64,000 nucleotides of DNA from an uncultured Collinsella sp. (GTDB lineage Bacteria; Actinomycetota; Coriobacteriia; Coriobacteriales; Coriobacteriaceae): NCBI GenBank assembly GCA_900540905.1, contig UQHR01000005.1, positions 20,585 through 84,584 of the forward strand, written 5' to 3'. Both the position numbers and the translations under genes were made by a program. Below the pieces are notes generated by a model. That model did no database searches. It saw only the letters and a program-made list of their open reading frames with translations, and was not told where the DNA came from. Within the stretch, counting starts at the first letter, position 1. Every line of letters starts with the position of its first letter. Of this stretch, positions 41,960-50,365 are shown one piece after another.

Positions 41960-43151
41960 GACCGCGCTTCGCATGGCGCTGGCGCACCCGTTCTACCTGC
42001 TCATCTATACGGTGTTCATCTCGCTCATGGGCGTATTCATCGCGGCTTCGGTGAGCTGGAACTCGTCGCAGCTTACCGAGTACAAGCCCTACGATGCCAA
42101 CGTGATCGTGGTCGACCGCGACGACAGTGACCTTTCGCGTGCGCTTACCCAGCATCTGGGTTCGCGCTTTGAGCTGGTCACGGGCGTCGGCGACGACACC
42201 TACGATCTCGCGGACGCGCTTTCCAAGAGCAACAGCGCCAAAGGCAGCGCCGACTGCGTGTTCTTTATTCCGGAGGGGTTTGAGGACGATCTTGTTGCAG
42301 CCGCCCGTGCGGGGGAGGCCCTGCCCAAGCTCGACGTGACCTACGGTTCCGGCACCATGGCGGCGGCGCTCTCGTCTGCCGAGGCCTCGCGCTGGATCTC
42401 GCTCGCGGGCGCTGCGGCGGCGCTTGAACCCGCTGCCTCCAACGGTGACGTCGCAAGGGCCGCCGAGCACGCGGCCGCAAAGCGCGCGGAGGTCCAGATC
42501 GAGCAGGTCAAGGTCGACTCGACTGCTGCTACCACGCTCGAGTCGTACTTCAACTTTGGCGCGTACGCGATCATCTCGTCGGTCATCGTGTCGGTGGGAC
42601 TGGTGTTCTCGGGCATGAACGAGCCCGAGCGCGTGCGCCGCATGGATGCCGGCCCAGTCTCCCAGCGCCAGCGCTCGCTTGCCGTGTTTGCGGCCGCCGC
42701 CGTGATCACCGTCTGCATCTGGTTTGTGTCGAGCATGCTGGGCGTCGTGGGCTTTGCCGGCGCGGTCGACGAGGTCGGCGTGGACCGCGTGTGCCTGGCG
42801 CTGGCAGCGACGTTTGCCCTGGCGTGCACGCCGCTGGCCGTTGGCTTTGCCCTTTCGAGCCTGGGTGCGCGCGAGGAGCTGCTCAACGGTGTGGGCAACC
42901 TGCTCGGCATGCTCATGACGTTTTTGGGCGGCGCCTGGATGCCGCTGTCGCTGATGGGTTCGGCCGTGCAGACGGTGGCGCACTTTGTGCCGACGTATTG
43001 GGTGAACGACGCGATCGGCAAGGCGCTTGCCTCGGATTTGACGTCCGCCGTGCTGGGGGACATCGCCTGCGACCTGGGCGTCACGGTGCTCTTCGCCGTG
43101 GCCATCGCCGCCGTAGGCCTCGCACTCTCGCGCACCAAATCCCGTGCCTAG
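41946..43151 (+). CDS. ABC-2 type exporter permease 2
   Basis: A 401-residue homologue of permease 1 with the same layout: N-terminal helix (HPFYLLIYTVFISLMGVF), extracytoplasmic domain, and a C-terminal helical block (VSSMLGVVGFAG, GNLLGMLMTFLGGAWMPLSL). AAGGAG (41935-41940) precedes ATG 41946, within the end of permease 1. The two permeases probably form a heterodimer. Its stop is followed at once by an array of GGGGACAG repeats. Confidence 0.88.
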   Translation: MSTFKTALRMALAHPFYLLIYTVFISLMGVFIAASVSWNSSQLTEYKPYDANVIVVDRDDSDLSRALTQHLGSRFELVTGVGDDTYDLADALSKSNSAKGSADCVFFIPEGFEDDLVAAARAGEALPKLDVTYGSGTMAAALSSAEASRWISLAGAAAALEPAASNGDVARAAEHAAAKRAEVQIEQVKVDSTAATTLESYFNFGAYAIISSVIVSVGLVFSGMNEPERVRRMDAGPVSQRQRSLAVFAAAAVITVCIWFVSSMLGVVGFAGAVDEVGVDRVCLALAATFALACTPLAVGFALSSLGAREELLNGVGNLLGMLMTFLGGAWMPLSLMGSAVQTVAHFVPTYWVNDAIGKALASDLTSAVLGDIACDLGVTVLFAVAIAAVGLALSRTKSRA

Positions 43152-43387
43152 CCACCTAGTCATTGGGTACTTATTGGGGACAGACTTAAACGACCAAGAG
43201 TGGTCATTGGGGACAGGCTTAAACGACCGCCTAGTCATCGGGGGCAGTCTTTGCCGATTCGCCGGCTCGCCGGCCGGGCCGGCAAGGACTGTCCCCATCT
43301 GCCGGCAGGAAAGGAACGTCCCTAACTGCCGGGTGGCGAAAGGGTGTCCCTTGCGGCTAGTCATTTAAGAACGTCCCCAGTGACTAG
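43152..43387. repeat. Array of GGGGACAG / TAGTCATT repeat units
   Basis: The block begins right after the permease stop. It contains TTGGGGACAGACTTAAACGA (from 43174), TTGGGGACAGGCTTAAACGA (from 43208), an inverted GACTGTCCCC (43288), AACGTCCCTAACTGCCGGG, GGGTGTCCC and AACGTCCCCAGTGACTAG. Bases 43203-43337 match 46869-46999 closely, with a small length difference. It fills most of the 329-base gap before the next gene; the remaining 43388-43480 is A/T-rich leader. Confidence 0.85.
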
Positions 43388-43480
43388 TTTGGAAAAAGTT
43401 GCGCTCGTCACACAAAAATAGTTCGCCATGGTTTACTATTACGCTCATAAAGTAGTATGAGGCTAACAATAGGGGATAGC

Positions 43481-44194
43481 ATGACGACGAAGCAAGCCTA
43501 CGTCCAGGTCAAGGGGCTCAAGAAGCACTACGGCGACGGTGACGCGCGCCTGACGGTGCTCGACGGCATCGACACGTCCATCAACCGCGGCGAGATCTGC
43601 GTCATGCTGGGCCCCTCGGGTTCGGGCAAATCGACATTCCTCAACCTGATCGGCGGCCTGGAGGACGCCGACGGCGGCTCCATTATGGTGGACGGCTGCG
43701 ATCTGACGACGCTCAAGCCCGCCGATCTGGGCGAGTATCGCCGCCGCGAGTTGGGCTTTGTCTTCCAGTTCTACAACCTGGTGCCCGACCTCACCATCAA
43801 GGAGAACATCGAGGTCACGGCGCACCTGTCCAAAAACCCGCTCAATGTCGATGACCTGCTGCGCTCGCTGGGTCTCTACGAGCACCGCAACAAGTTCCCG
43901 CGCCAGGTCTCGGGCGGTCAGCAGCAACGCTGCGCCATCGGCCGCGCGCTCGTCAAAAACCCGGGCCTGTTGCTGTGCGACGAGCCAACGGGCGCGCTCG
44001 ATTACAAGACATCCAAGGAAATCCTGCAGCTCATGGAAGACGTCAACCGCACCTACGGCTGCACCGTCATCATCGTTACCCACAACGCTGCCATTGCCCG
44101 CATGGCCAACCGCGTGCTGCGCCTGCGCGACGGGTGCATCGTCGAGGACGAGCTCAACGAGTCGCCGGTCGCGGCCGCCGAGCTCGATTGGTAG
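43481..44194 (+). CDS. ABC transporter ATP-binding protein (MacB/LolD type)
   Basis: A 237-residue ATPase with Walker A GPSGSGKST, Q-loop VFQFYNLVP, signature VSGGQQQR, Walker B LLLCDEPTGALD and switch His VTHNAA. The FQFYNLVP segment and length are typical of ATPases that partner FtsX-type permeases. ATG 43481 follows AGGGGATA. The permease gene starts eight bases after its stop. Such pairs act in peptide efflux or envelope stress rather than import. Confidence 0.92.
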   Translation: MTTKQAYVQVKGLKKHYGDGDARLTVLDGIDTSINRGEICVMLGPSGSGKSTFLNLIGGLEDADGGSIMVDGCDLTTLKPADLGEYRRRELGFVFQFYNLVPDLTIKENIEVTAHLSKNPLNVDDLLRSLGLYEHRNKFPRQVSGGQQQRCAIGRALVKNPGLLLCDEPTGALDYKTSKEILQLMEDVNRTYGCTVIIVTHNAAIARMANRVLRLRDGCIVEDELNESPVAAAELDW

Positions 44195-44202
44195 GCGACG
44201 CC

Positions 44203-46869
44203 ATGTCACCTCTCGCAAAACGACTCCCCCGCGAGCTGCGTCGCAATATCGGTAAATACCTGGGCATCTTCCTGCTTATGTGTGGAAGTATCGCCCTCAC
44301 GTCGGGCTTTTTGCTCGCCGCGCACTCCATCGGCTGCCTCATCGACGACATGCGCGATGCGTACACGATTGAGGACGGCCGCGTAACCACTTCCTTTGAG
44401 GCCACCGACGACCAGCTCAAAGCCGCCGAGGACGCGGCTAAGGACGTCGGCGGCGTCACGCTCTACAAGAACTTCTCCATCGACGCCATCATCAAAAAGG
44501 CGTCCGGCGACGACGGCACCAAGCGCACCCTGCGCACCTACGCGCACCGCACCAAGGTCGATATCGCGTCCTACTGCGAAGGCAAGCAGCCCTGCGCGGA
44601 TGACGAGGTGGCCATCGACCGCGTCTTCGCCACCAACAACGATCTTGCCGTGGGCGATAAGGTCGAGCTGGAGGGCCGCATCTACACCATCTGCGGCATC
44701 ATGACGCAGCCCGATAGCCAGGCGCTGTTCCTCAACAACTCGGACTTTACGGTGAACACCATCACCTATGGCGTGGCCGAGGTCACCGATGCCGGCTTTG
44801 CCGCGCTCGAGGACGCCGGTGGCGCGCCCGCCTACACCTACTCCTTTACTTTTAACGACCGCGACCTCTCCACCGCGGACCGTATCGATGCCGAGCAGGA
44901 TATGGTCGAGGCGCTGACGGATGCCGATGCGCGTGTGGACGACCTGACCGATGCCGATTCCAACCAGGGCATTGGCTATGCGCGCGACGATGTGGACGGC
45001 GACTCTATGATGTGGACGACGCTGCTCGACATCATCATCGTGATCATGGCGTTTGTCTTTGTGGTCCTTACCGACGCCACCATCGAGGAGGAGAGCGCCA
45101 TTATCGGCACGCTGCTCGCCAGCGGCTATCGCCGTCGCGAGATCGTGCTGCACTACCTTGCGCTTCCCGCCATCGTGGGCGTGCTCGCGGCGCTTTTGGG
45201 TACCGCGCTCGGCATTGCGTTCTTTACCGAGCCCATGCGCGGCCTCTATTACGGCTCGTACAGCCTGCCGCCCTTCCAGGTGTACTGGAGCTGGGAGATC
45301 TTTGTAAAGTGCGCCGTGGTTCCCGCCGCTGCGCTCATTCTCATTACGTTGGTGGGCCTGCTCCGCAAGATGGGAAAGACGCCGCTGCAGTTTCTCCGTC
45401 ACGAGGCGGGCGGCAAGTCGGGCACCAAGCGCGGTTTTCAGCTGCCGGAGCGCATGGGCTTTGTCTCGCGCTTCCGCCTGCGCATCTTCCTACGCAATCT
45501 GGGCAACTTTGCCACACTCTTCGTGGGTATCGCGTTTGCGTCGCTGCTGCTGCTCTTTGGCCTGGCGATCCTGCCCACGATGACGCACTACGCGGACAAC
45601 CTGGAGACGAGTTTGGTCGCCGAGCATCAGTACACGCTCAAGGCTCCGCTGGAGCTTGAAGGCACCGCCGAGGAGCGCGAGCAGTGGTCGGCACTCGAGC
45701 GCTTGCAGTCGGTCGACGGTTCGCTGCTCACTGCCGCCCAGGATGCGGATGACGAACTCGATGACGCGGTCGATGCCGCGCAGGCGGCTGCCGATGCCGC
45801 GACCAGTTCCCCGTCTGCCGAGGGTTTAGCCGCAGCGCAGGACGCGCTCGCAACGATTCAGGACAAGAAGGACGCGCTTTACGCGCGCCTCGACGATCTG
45901 GCCGATGCGCTTGGCTGCGACCGCGATAAGACCATCGACTTGATCGAAAAGGCCTCGAAGATCGATGCCGATAACGACGATATTCATCCCGTCAATACGA
46001 CGGACAACGGTGCGGCGAAGATTGCACAGGCCGAGAAATATGCCATTTACCAGCTGCAATACGACCGCGGTGACGGAAATGGGCAGGAGACGATTTCCGT
46101 CTACGGCGTCTCGCCCGATTCGCGTTACTGGAAGGACCTCGATGTGGGCGACGGACACGTTGTCTTTGGCGGCGGCCTGCTCGACAAGTTTGGCTGGAGC
46201 GAGGGGCAGAAGGTCACGCTCCACGACAAGTACGAGGGCAAGAATTATTCCCTTGAGTACGAGGGCAAGGACGCCACTTGGGGCTCCAAGTCGGACATGA
46301 ATATCTATATGAGCATCGACGACTTTAACGAGCTGTTCGGCAACGACGCCGCCTACTTTAACGGCTACGTGAGCGACGAGAAGCTCGACCTCGACGCGCG
46401 ATACTTTGCCGGCGACACCACGCCCGATGACATGCGCGCCGTGGGCGACCAGTTTATCGGCATGATGAGCAAAATGATCGGCATGATGGTCGGGCTCGCG
46501 GTGTTTATCTTCCTGCTGTTTATGTACCTGTTGACCAAGGCCGTTATCGACCACAGCGCCCGCTCGATTAGCTACATGAAGGTCTTTGGCTATCGCGACG
46601 GCGAGATCTCGCACCTGTACATCCGCTCGATCACGCTGTGCGTGGCGGTGTCGCTCGTGCTGAGCCTGCCCGTGATCATCGGCTCGCTGACCGCGATTTT
46701 CCGCTCGATGCTACTTGCCTACAACGGCAATATCGAGATCTACGTGCCCGCCTGGTCCATGGCGGCGTGTGTTGGCATTGGCTTTGCAACCTACCTGGTC
46801 GTGGCGCTGCTGCACACGCGCTCCATCAGGCGCGTCCCTCTGGCCGAAGCCCTCAAAGTCCAAGAGTAG
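44203..46869 (+). CDS. FtsX-like ABC permease
   Basis: An 888-residue permease with an N-terminal helix, a first extracytoplasmic domain, an FtsX helix block near residues 270-400 (TLLDIIIVIMAFVFVVL), a second N-terminal-type helix (NLGNFATLFVGIAFASLLLL) followed by a large second extracytoplasmic domain, and a final FtsX block (MSKMIGMMVGLAVFIFLLFMYL). A coiled-coil segment rich in Ala, Asp and Leu lies near 505-590. The ATG at 44203 is eight bases after the ATPase stop. The TAG stop is the first part of a repeat copy (46869-46999). Confidence 0.9.
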   Translation: MSPLAKRLPRELRRNIGKYLGIFLLMCGSIALTSGFLLAAHSIGCLIDDMRDAYTIEDGRVTTSFEATDDQLKAAEDAAKDVGGVTLYKNFSIDAIIKKASGDDGTKRTLRTYAHRTKVDIASYCEGKQPCADDEVAIDRVFATNNDLAVGDKVELEGRIYTICGIMTQPDSQALFLNNSDFTVNTITYGVAEVTDAGFAALEDAGGAPAYTYSFTFNDRDLSTADRIDAEQDMVEALTDADARVDDLTDADSNQGIGYARDDVDGDSMMWTTLLDIIIVIMAFVFVVLTDATIEEESAIIGTLLASGYRRREIVLHYLALPAIVGVLAALLGTALGIAFFTEPMRGLYYGSYSLPPFQVYWSWEIFVKCAVVPAAALILITLVGLLRKMGKTPLQFLRHEAGGKSGTKRGFQLPERMGFVSRFRLRIFLRNLGNFATLFVGIAFASLLLLFGLAILPTMTHYADNLETSLVAEHQYTLKAPLELEGTAEEREQWSALERLQSVDGSLLTAAQDADDELDDAVDAAQAAADAATSSPSAEGLAAAQDALATIQDKKDALYARLDDLADALGCDRDKTIDLIEKASKIDADNDDIHPVNTTDNGAAKIAQAEKYAIYQLQYDRGDGNGQETISVYGVSPDSRYWKDLDVGDGHVVFGGGLLDKFGWSEGQKVTLHDKYEGKNYSLEYEGKDATWGSKSDMNIYMSIDDFNELFGNDAAYFNGYVSDEKLDLDARYFAGDTTPDDMRAVGDQFIGMMSKMIGMMVGLAVFIFLLFMYLLTKAVIDHSARSISYMKVFGYRDGEISHLYIRSITLCVAVSLVLSLPVIIGSLTAIFRSMLLAYNGNIEIYVPAWSMAACVGIGFATYLVVALLHTRSIRRVPLAEALKVQE

Positions 46870-46999
46870 TCATTGGGGACAGGCTTAAACGACTAGTCGT
46901 TGGGGACAGTCTTTGCCGATTCGCCGCCACGCCGGCCGGGCTGGCAAGGACCGTCCCCAGCTGCCGGCAGGAAAGGAACGTCCCTAACTGCCGGGTGGC
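46869..46999. repeat. GGGGACAG repeat block, right copy
   Basis: It matches 43203-43337: GTCATTGGGGACAGGCTTAA, then GGGGACAGTCTTTGCCGATT, CCGTCCCCAGCTGCCGG and AACGTCCCTAACTGCCGGG. With the left copy it brackets the ABC/FtsX gene pair in the same orientation. The remaining 47000-47084 is the leader of the next gene. Confidence 0.85.
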
Positions 47000-47084
47000 C
47001 CGTCGTTGCGCTTGACTTTGACCCCACTCCAACGGGTACCATCTCCTATGTCTGTAACGCCATATAGACCGAGGGGATATATCT

Positions 47085-48290
47085 ATGACCGCAACTGCAC
47101 CCGCAGCACCCGCCAAGGTGTACTTCACCAACCTGCGCACGCATGCTCGCGAGAGCCAGCTCGACAAGCTCAAGCGCCTCATTCGTCACGCCGGTATTGA
47201 GCAGATCGACTTTGAGAACAAGTTCGTCGCCATCAAGATTCACTTTGGTGAGCTGGGCAACCTGAGCTTTTTGCGCCCCAACTACGCCCGCGCCGTCGCG
47301 GACGTGGTGAAGGAGCTGGGCGGCAAGCCCTTCCTCACTGACTGCAACACGCTCTATGTCGGTAGCCGCAAAAACGCGCTCGAGCACATCGACACCGCCT
47401 ACCAGAACGGCTTTACTCCGTATGCCACGGGTTGCCAGATCATCATCGCCGACGGCCTCAAGGGCACTGACGAGGCGCTTGTCCCGGTCGAGGGCGGCGA
47501 GTACGTGCACGAGGCTAAGATCGGTCAGGCGCTCATGGATGCCGATATCGTGATTAGCCTCACCCACTTTAAGGGCCATGAGCAGGCCGGCTTTGGCGGC
47601 GCCATGAAGAACCTGGGTATGGGAGGCGGCAGCCGTGCCGGCAAGATGGAGCAGCATGCCGCCGGCAAGCCGAACGTCTCGACCGAGCACTGCGTTGGCT
47701 GCCGTGCCTGCGAAAAGATCTGCGCGCACAACGCCGTCTCGTTCAACGACACCCGCGAGCGCGAGCTTGCCAGCGGCGCTACTCGCACGGTGCACGTGGC
47801 CGCTATCGACCACGATCGCTGCGTGGGCTGCGGACGCTGCATTGCGGCATGCAACCAGGACTGCATCAAGCCCGGCTATGACGCCGCGGCCGACGTGCTC
47901 AACTGCAAGATCGCCGAGTACACCAAGGCCGTCGTCGACGGCCGCCCGAGCTTCCACATCTCGCTTGCCATGGATATCAGCCCCAACTGCGATTGCCATC
48001 CCGAAAACGACACACCTATCGTCAACGATATCGGCATGTTCGCGAGCTTCGACCCGGTCGCCATCGACCAGGCCTGCGCCGATGCCGTCATGGCGTCCGA
48101 GCCGCTGCCCAACACCGAGCTCACCGATAGCGCGGCCAAGATGGAGCATAACCACGAGCATCTGGAGGGCGAGCAGGCGCACGACCCCTTCTGCATTACG
48201 CATCCCGACACCGACTGGCGCGTGTGCATCGCGCATGCCGAGAAGATCGGCTTGGGCACGAGCGAGTACGAGCTCATCGAGGTCAAGTAG
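47085..48290 (+). CDS. DUF362 protein with two 4Fe-4S clusters
   Basis: A 401-residue iron-sulfur protein. The first ~190 residues are the DUF362 domain (KVYFTNLRT, FVAIKIHFGELGN, DADIVISLTHFKGHEQAGFG, KNLGMGGGSR). Two ferredoxin clusters follow: CVGCRACEKICAHNA and CVGCGRCIAACNQDC. The rest returns to DUF362 features (MDISPNCDCHP, GMFASFDPVAID). A His/Glu-rich stretch (HNHEHLEGEQAHD) lies near the C-terminus. The function of the family is not established; a redox role is likely. It is preceded by a GAGGGG site and followed by a terminator. Confidence 0.9.
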   Translation: MTATAPAAPAKVYFTNLRTHARESQLDKLKRLIRHAGIEQIDFENKFVAIKIHFGELGNLSFLRPNYARAVADVVKELGGKPFLTDCNTLYVGSRKNALEHIDTAYQNGFTPYATGCQIIIADGLKGTDEALVPVEGGEYVHEAKIGQALMDADIVISLTHFKGHEQAGFGGAMKNLGMGGGSRAGKMEQHAAGKPNVSTEHCVGCRACEKICAHNAVSFNDTRERELASGATRTVHVAAIDHDRCVGCGRCIAACNQDCIKPGYDAAADVLNCKIAEYTKAVVDGRPSFHISLAMDISPNCDCHPENDTPIVNDIGMFASFDPVAIDQACADAVMASEPLPNTELTDSAAKMEHNHEHLEGEQAHDPFCITHPDTDWRVCIAHAEKIGLGTSEYELIEVK

Positions 48291-48337
48291 TGTCTAGCTA
48301 TTGGACAAATCAAGCGCTTTTGTAGCGCAGCGTTAGC

Positions 48338-48376
48338 AAAAGCCGCCCGTGAGCACAGTGCCCACGGGCGGCTTTT
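48338..48376. terminator. Bidirectional terminator
   Basis: AAAAGCCGCCCGTG (48338-48351) pairs with CACGGGCGGCTTTT (48363-48376). It lies between convergent genes and ends in T on both strands. Confidence 0.88.
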
Positions 48377-48422
48377 CGGAAGTGCTAGGGGGTCAGATAG
48401 ACCAGTAAACCGTACTATTATC

Positions 48423-49388
48423 CTAAAAATACTCGTCGAGGAAGTTGTCGACCGTGTTCCAGTAGAGCTCGGGGTCAACTTGCGCGCTCTTGGCGTGGGT
48501 GGCGCCATGGATGGTGAGCTTCTGCTTGACCTTGCTGGCGCACGCGTCGTAGTTTTGGTCGAGCATACCGTACGGCACAAAGGTGTCCTGGTCGCCGTGG
48601 ATAAACAGCATGGGAACCGTCGCGTGTTTGAGTTGCTCCACACTGCTCGCCTTATGAAAGTCGTAGCCTGCGCGCACGTTGCATACCAAGTTTGCTACAT
48701 CGAGCAAGGGAAAGCTGGGCAGGCCGAACACGTCCTTGAGCTGCAGAGAAAACTCGTCCCAAACACTCGTATAGCCGCAGTCCTCGATAATGCATTTCAC
48801 GTTTGCGGGCAGAGATTCCCCCGCGACGTTCATGGCGGTTGCCGCGCCCATCGACTCGCCAAAGACCAGGATGCGCGCCTCGGGGTCAGCCTGAACGATC
48901 CGCCCAATCCATGCAACGACATCGAGCCGCTCGGGCCAGCCCATGCCGATATAGTCGCCGCCGGAGCGCTCGTGGGCGCGAGCGGCAGGCGCGAGCACGT
49001 TCATGCCGCGGTCATGGAATCGTTTTGCGTATCGGGCCATACCGATGGGCTCGTTGGTATATCCATGCAGGCAGACGGCGTAGTCGTGCGTGCTCTCTGA
49101 CGCAGCAAAATACCAGGCGGCAAGCTCGGTCCCGTCGTCCGCGGTGAGGCTGCTGCTCTCGCGGTTTTCCTTAAACCACGCCCGCGCTTCGGTGTCCTCG
49201 GCATCCGGCTGCTCACCTTTATTGTCGTTCTTGCTATCCTGCATCATCTTCATGGTGTACGGCGCTTGGGGGTTCAGGGCAAAGTCAAACAAAAAGTTGC
49301 CGGCAAACCCCAGCAGCGCGACAACGACTACCAACGTAACAATGCCGGCTATCTTGAGCTTTCGATGGGGGTGTGCGCTTTGAGGCAT
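48423..49388 (-). CDS. Membrane-anchored alpha/beta hydrolase
   Basis: A 321-residue protein with one N-terminal helix (IAGIVTLVVVVALLGFAGNF) and an extracytoplasmic hydrolase domain. The oxyanion-side segment CLHGYTNEP, the nucleophile elbow GESMGAA with Ser, the acid in HGDQDTFVP and the His in GATHAKS form the expected triad. It resembles YqkD/BAAT-type hydrolases. The substrate is unknown. It is monocistronic and divergent from trhA, with 186 bases between the starts. Confidence 0.88.
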   Translation of the reverse strand: MPQSAHPHRKLKIAGIVTLVVVVALLGFAGNFLFDFALNPQAPYTMKMMQDSKNDNKGEQPDAEDTEARAWFKENRESSSLTADDGTELAAWYFAASESTHDYAVCLHGYTNEPIGMARYAKRFHDRGMNVLAPAARAHERSGGDYIGMGWPERLDVVAWIGRIVQADPEARILVFGESMGAATAMNVAGESLPANVKCIIEDCGYTSVWDEFSLQLKDVFGLPSFPLLDVANLVCNVRAGYDFHKASSVEQLKHATVPMLFIHGDQDTFVPYGMLDQNYDACASKVKQKLTIHGATHAKSAQVDPELYWNTVDNFLDEYF

Positions 49389-49530
49389 TTACGGTTCTCC
49401 TTAAAGATGTTAATACATCAACATTTAAAACAAGCGCATTATGGATGTTCGCCGTTGATGCGTCAACAAGCAAAGAATGGGTAAACAAAGGGTCACGTAA
49501 GGTGCAAATTTCGCACGTACCCAGACGCTT

Positions 49531-49539
49531 TGATATAGT
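49531..49539 (+). promoter_or_regulatory. Extended -10 promoter of trhA
   Basis: TGATATAGT is a good extended -10. It lies 35 bases before the trhA start codon. A GTTGATGCGTCAAC-type inverted repeat is further upstream (about 49456-49470). Confidence 0.55.
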
Positions 49540-49574
49540 GTTGAGAACTCTTTACGTTGGAGGATGTAACCGGC

Positions 49575-50258
49575 ATGTCCGATTCGAGCGACAGTTCTAA
49601 GCCGCGACCCAAGACCGCGGCCGTTCCACACTACACGGTGGGCGAGGAGATCATGAACTCCGTCACCCATGGTGTCGGCTGCCTGCTGGGTATCGCGGGC
49701 CTGGTGCTCCTGATCGTATTCGCTGCCCTGCGCGGCGGAGGCCCAGCCCACATGGCCGCGGCGATTGTCTATGGCGTCAGTATCATCCTCGAATATCTGG
49801 CTTCCACGCTCTATCACGCGATTCAGCCCGCGCGCGCCAAGCGCGTGTTTCGCATCATCGACCACAGCTGCATCTACCTGCTCATAGCCGGCAGCTATAC
49901 GCCGTTTTGCCTCATCACGCTCGCAAACGACGGCGGCCCTATGCTGTTCTTTGCCGTGTGGGCCATCGCCATCATCGGCATCGCGCTCGAGTGCTTTTTG
50001 CGCGAGCGTCAGCCGCATTGGGTAAGCGGCCTGGTCTACTTGCTGATGGGCTGGCTTGTCATCTTTAAGCTGCCCGAGCTCGTGTCGCTGCTCAACCCCG
50101 TCGCGCTTGCCCTGCTCGCTGTCGGCGGCGTGTGCTATACCGTGGGCGTGCCGTTCTATATCGCCAAAAACGTGCGCTATCTGCACAGTGTTTTCCACTT
50201 GTGGGTGCTCGCCGGCAGCATTTTCCAGTTCATGGCGGTGATCCTCTTCGTAATCTAG
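49575..50258 (+). CDS. trhA: Hemolysin III / TrhA family membrane protein
   Basis: A 227-residue protein with seven hydrophobic helices, of the PAQR-related family. Landmarks are EEIMNSVTHGVGCLLG, SIILEYLASTLYHA, RIIDHSCIYLLIAGSYTPF and HSVFHLWVLAGSIFQF with the conserved His residues. Members affect membrane lipid state; hemolysis is a historical name. The ATG at 49575 follows GGAGG (49559-49563); an in-frame TTG at 49557 overlaps that site and is rejected. It begins a same-strand series of envelope-related genes. Confidence 0.92.
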   Translation: MSDSSDSSKPRPKTAAVPHYTVGEEIMNSVTHGVGCLLGIAGLVLLIVFAALRGGGPAHMAAAIVYGVSIILEYLASTLYHAIQPARAKRVFRIIDHSCIYLLIAGSYTPFCLITLANDGGPMLFFAVWAIAIIGIALECFLRERQPHWVSGLVYLLMGWLVIFKLPELVSLLNPVALALLAVGGVCYTVGVPFYIAKNVRYLHSVFHLWVLAGSIFQFMAVILFVI

Positions 50259-50365
50259 CGACCACGCCCACGGCCCCGCTCGCACGGGCGACCGGCGCAA
50301 TTGCCGTATCCGCCATCAACGTTTTACCTTAACGTCCCGAATCTTGGAGGTTCGAGAAACTCCCG

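Noticed and set aside
43425..43450. Operator-like TACTA...TAGTA inverted repeat before the ABC gene
   Set aside because: The arms are only five bases and imperfect in spacing; too weak to report as a site.
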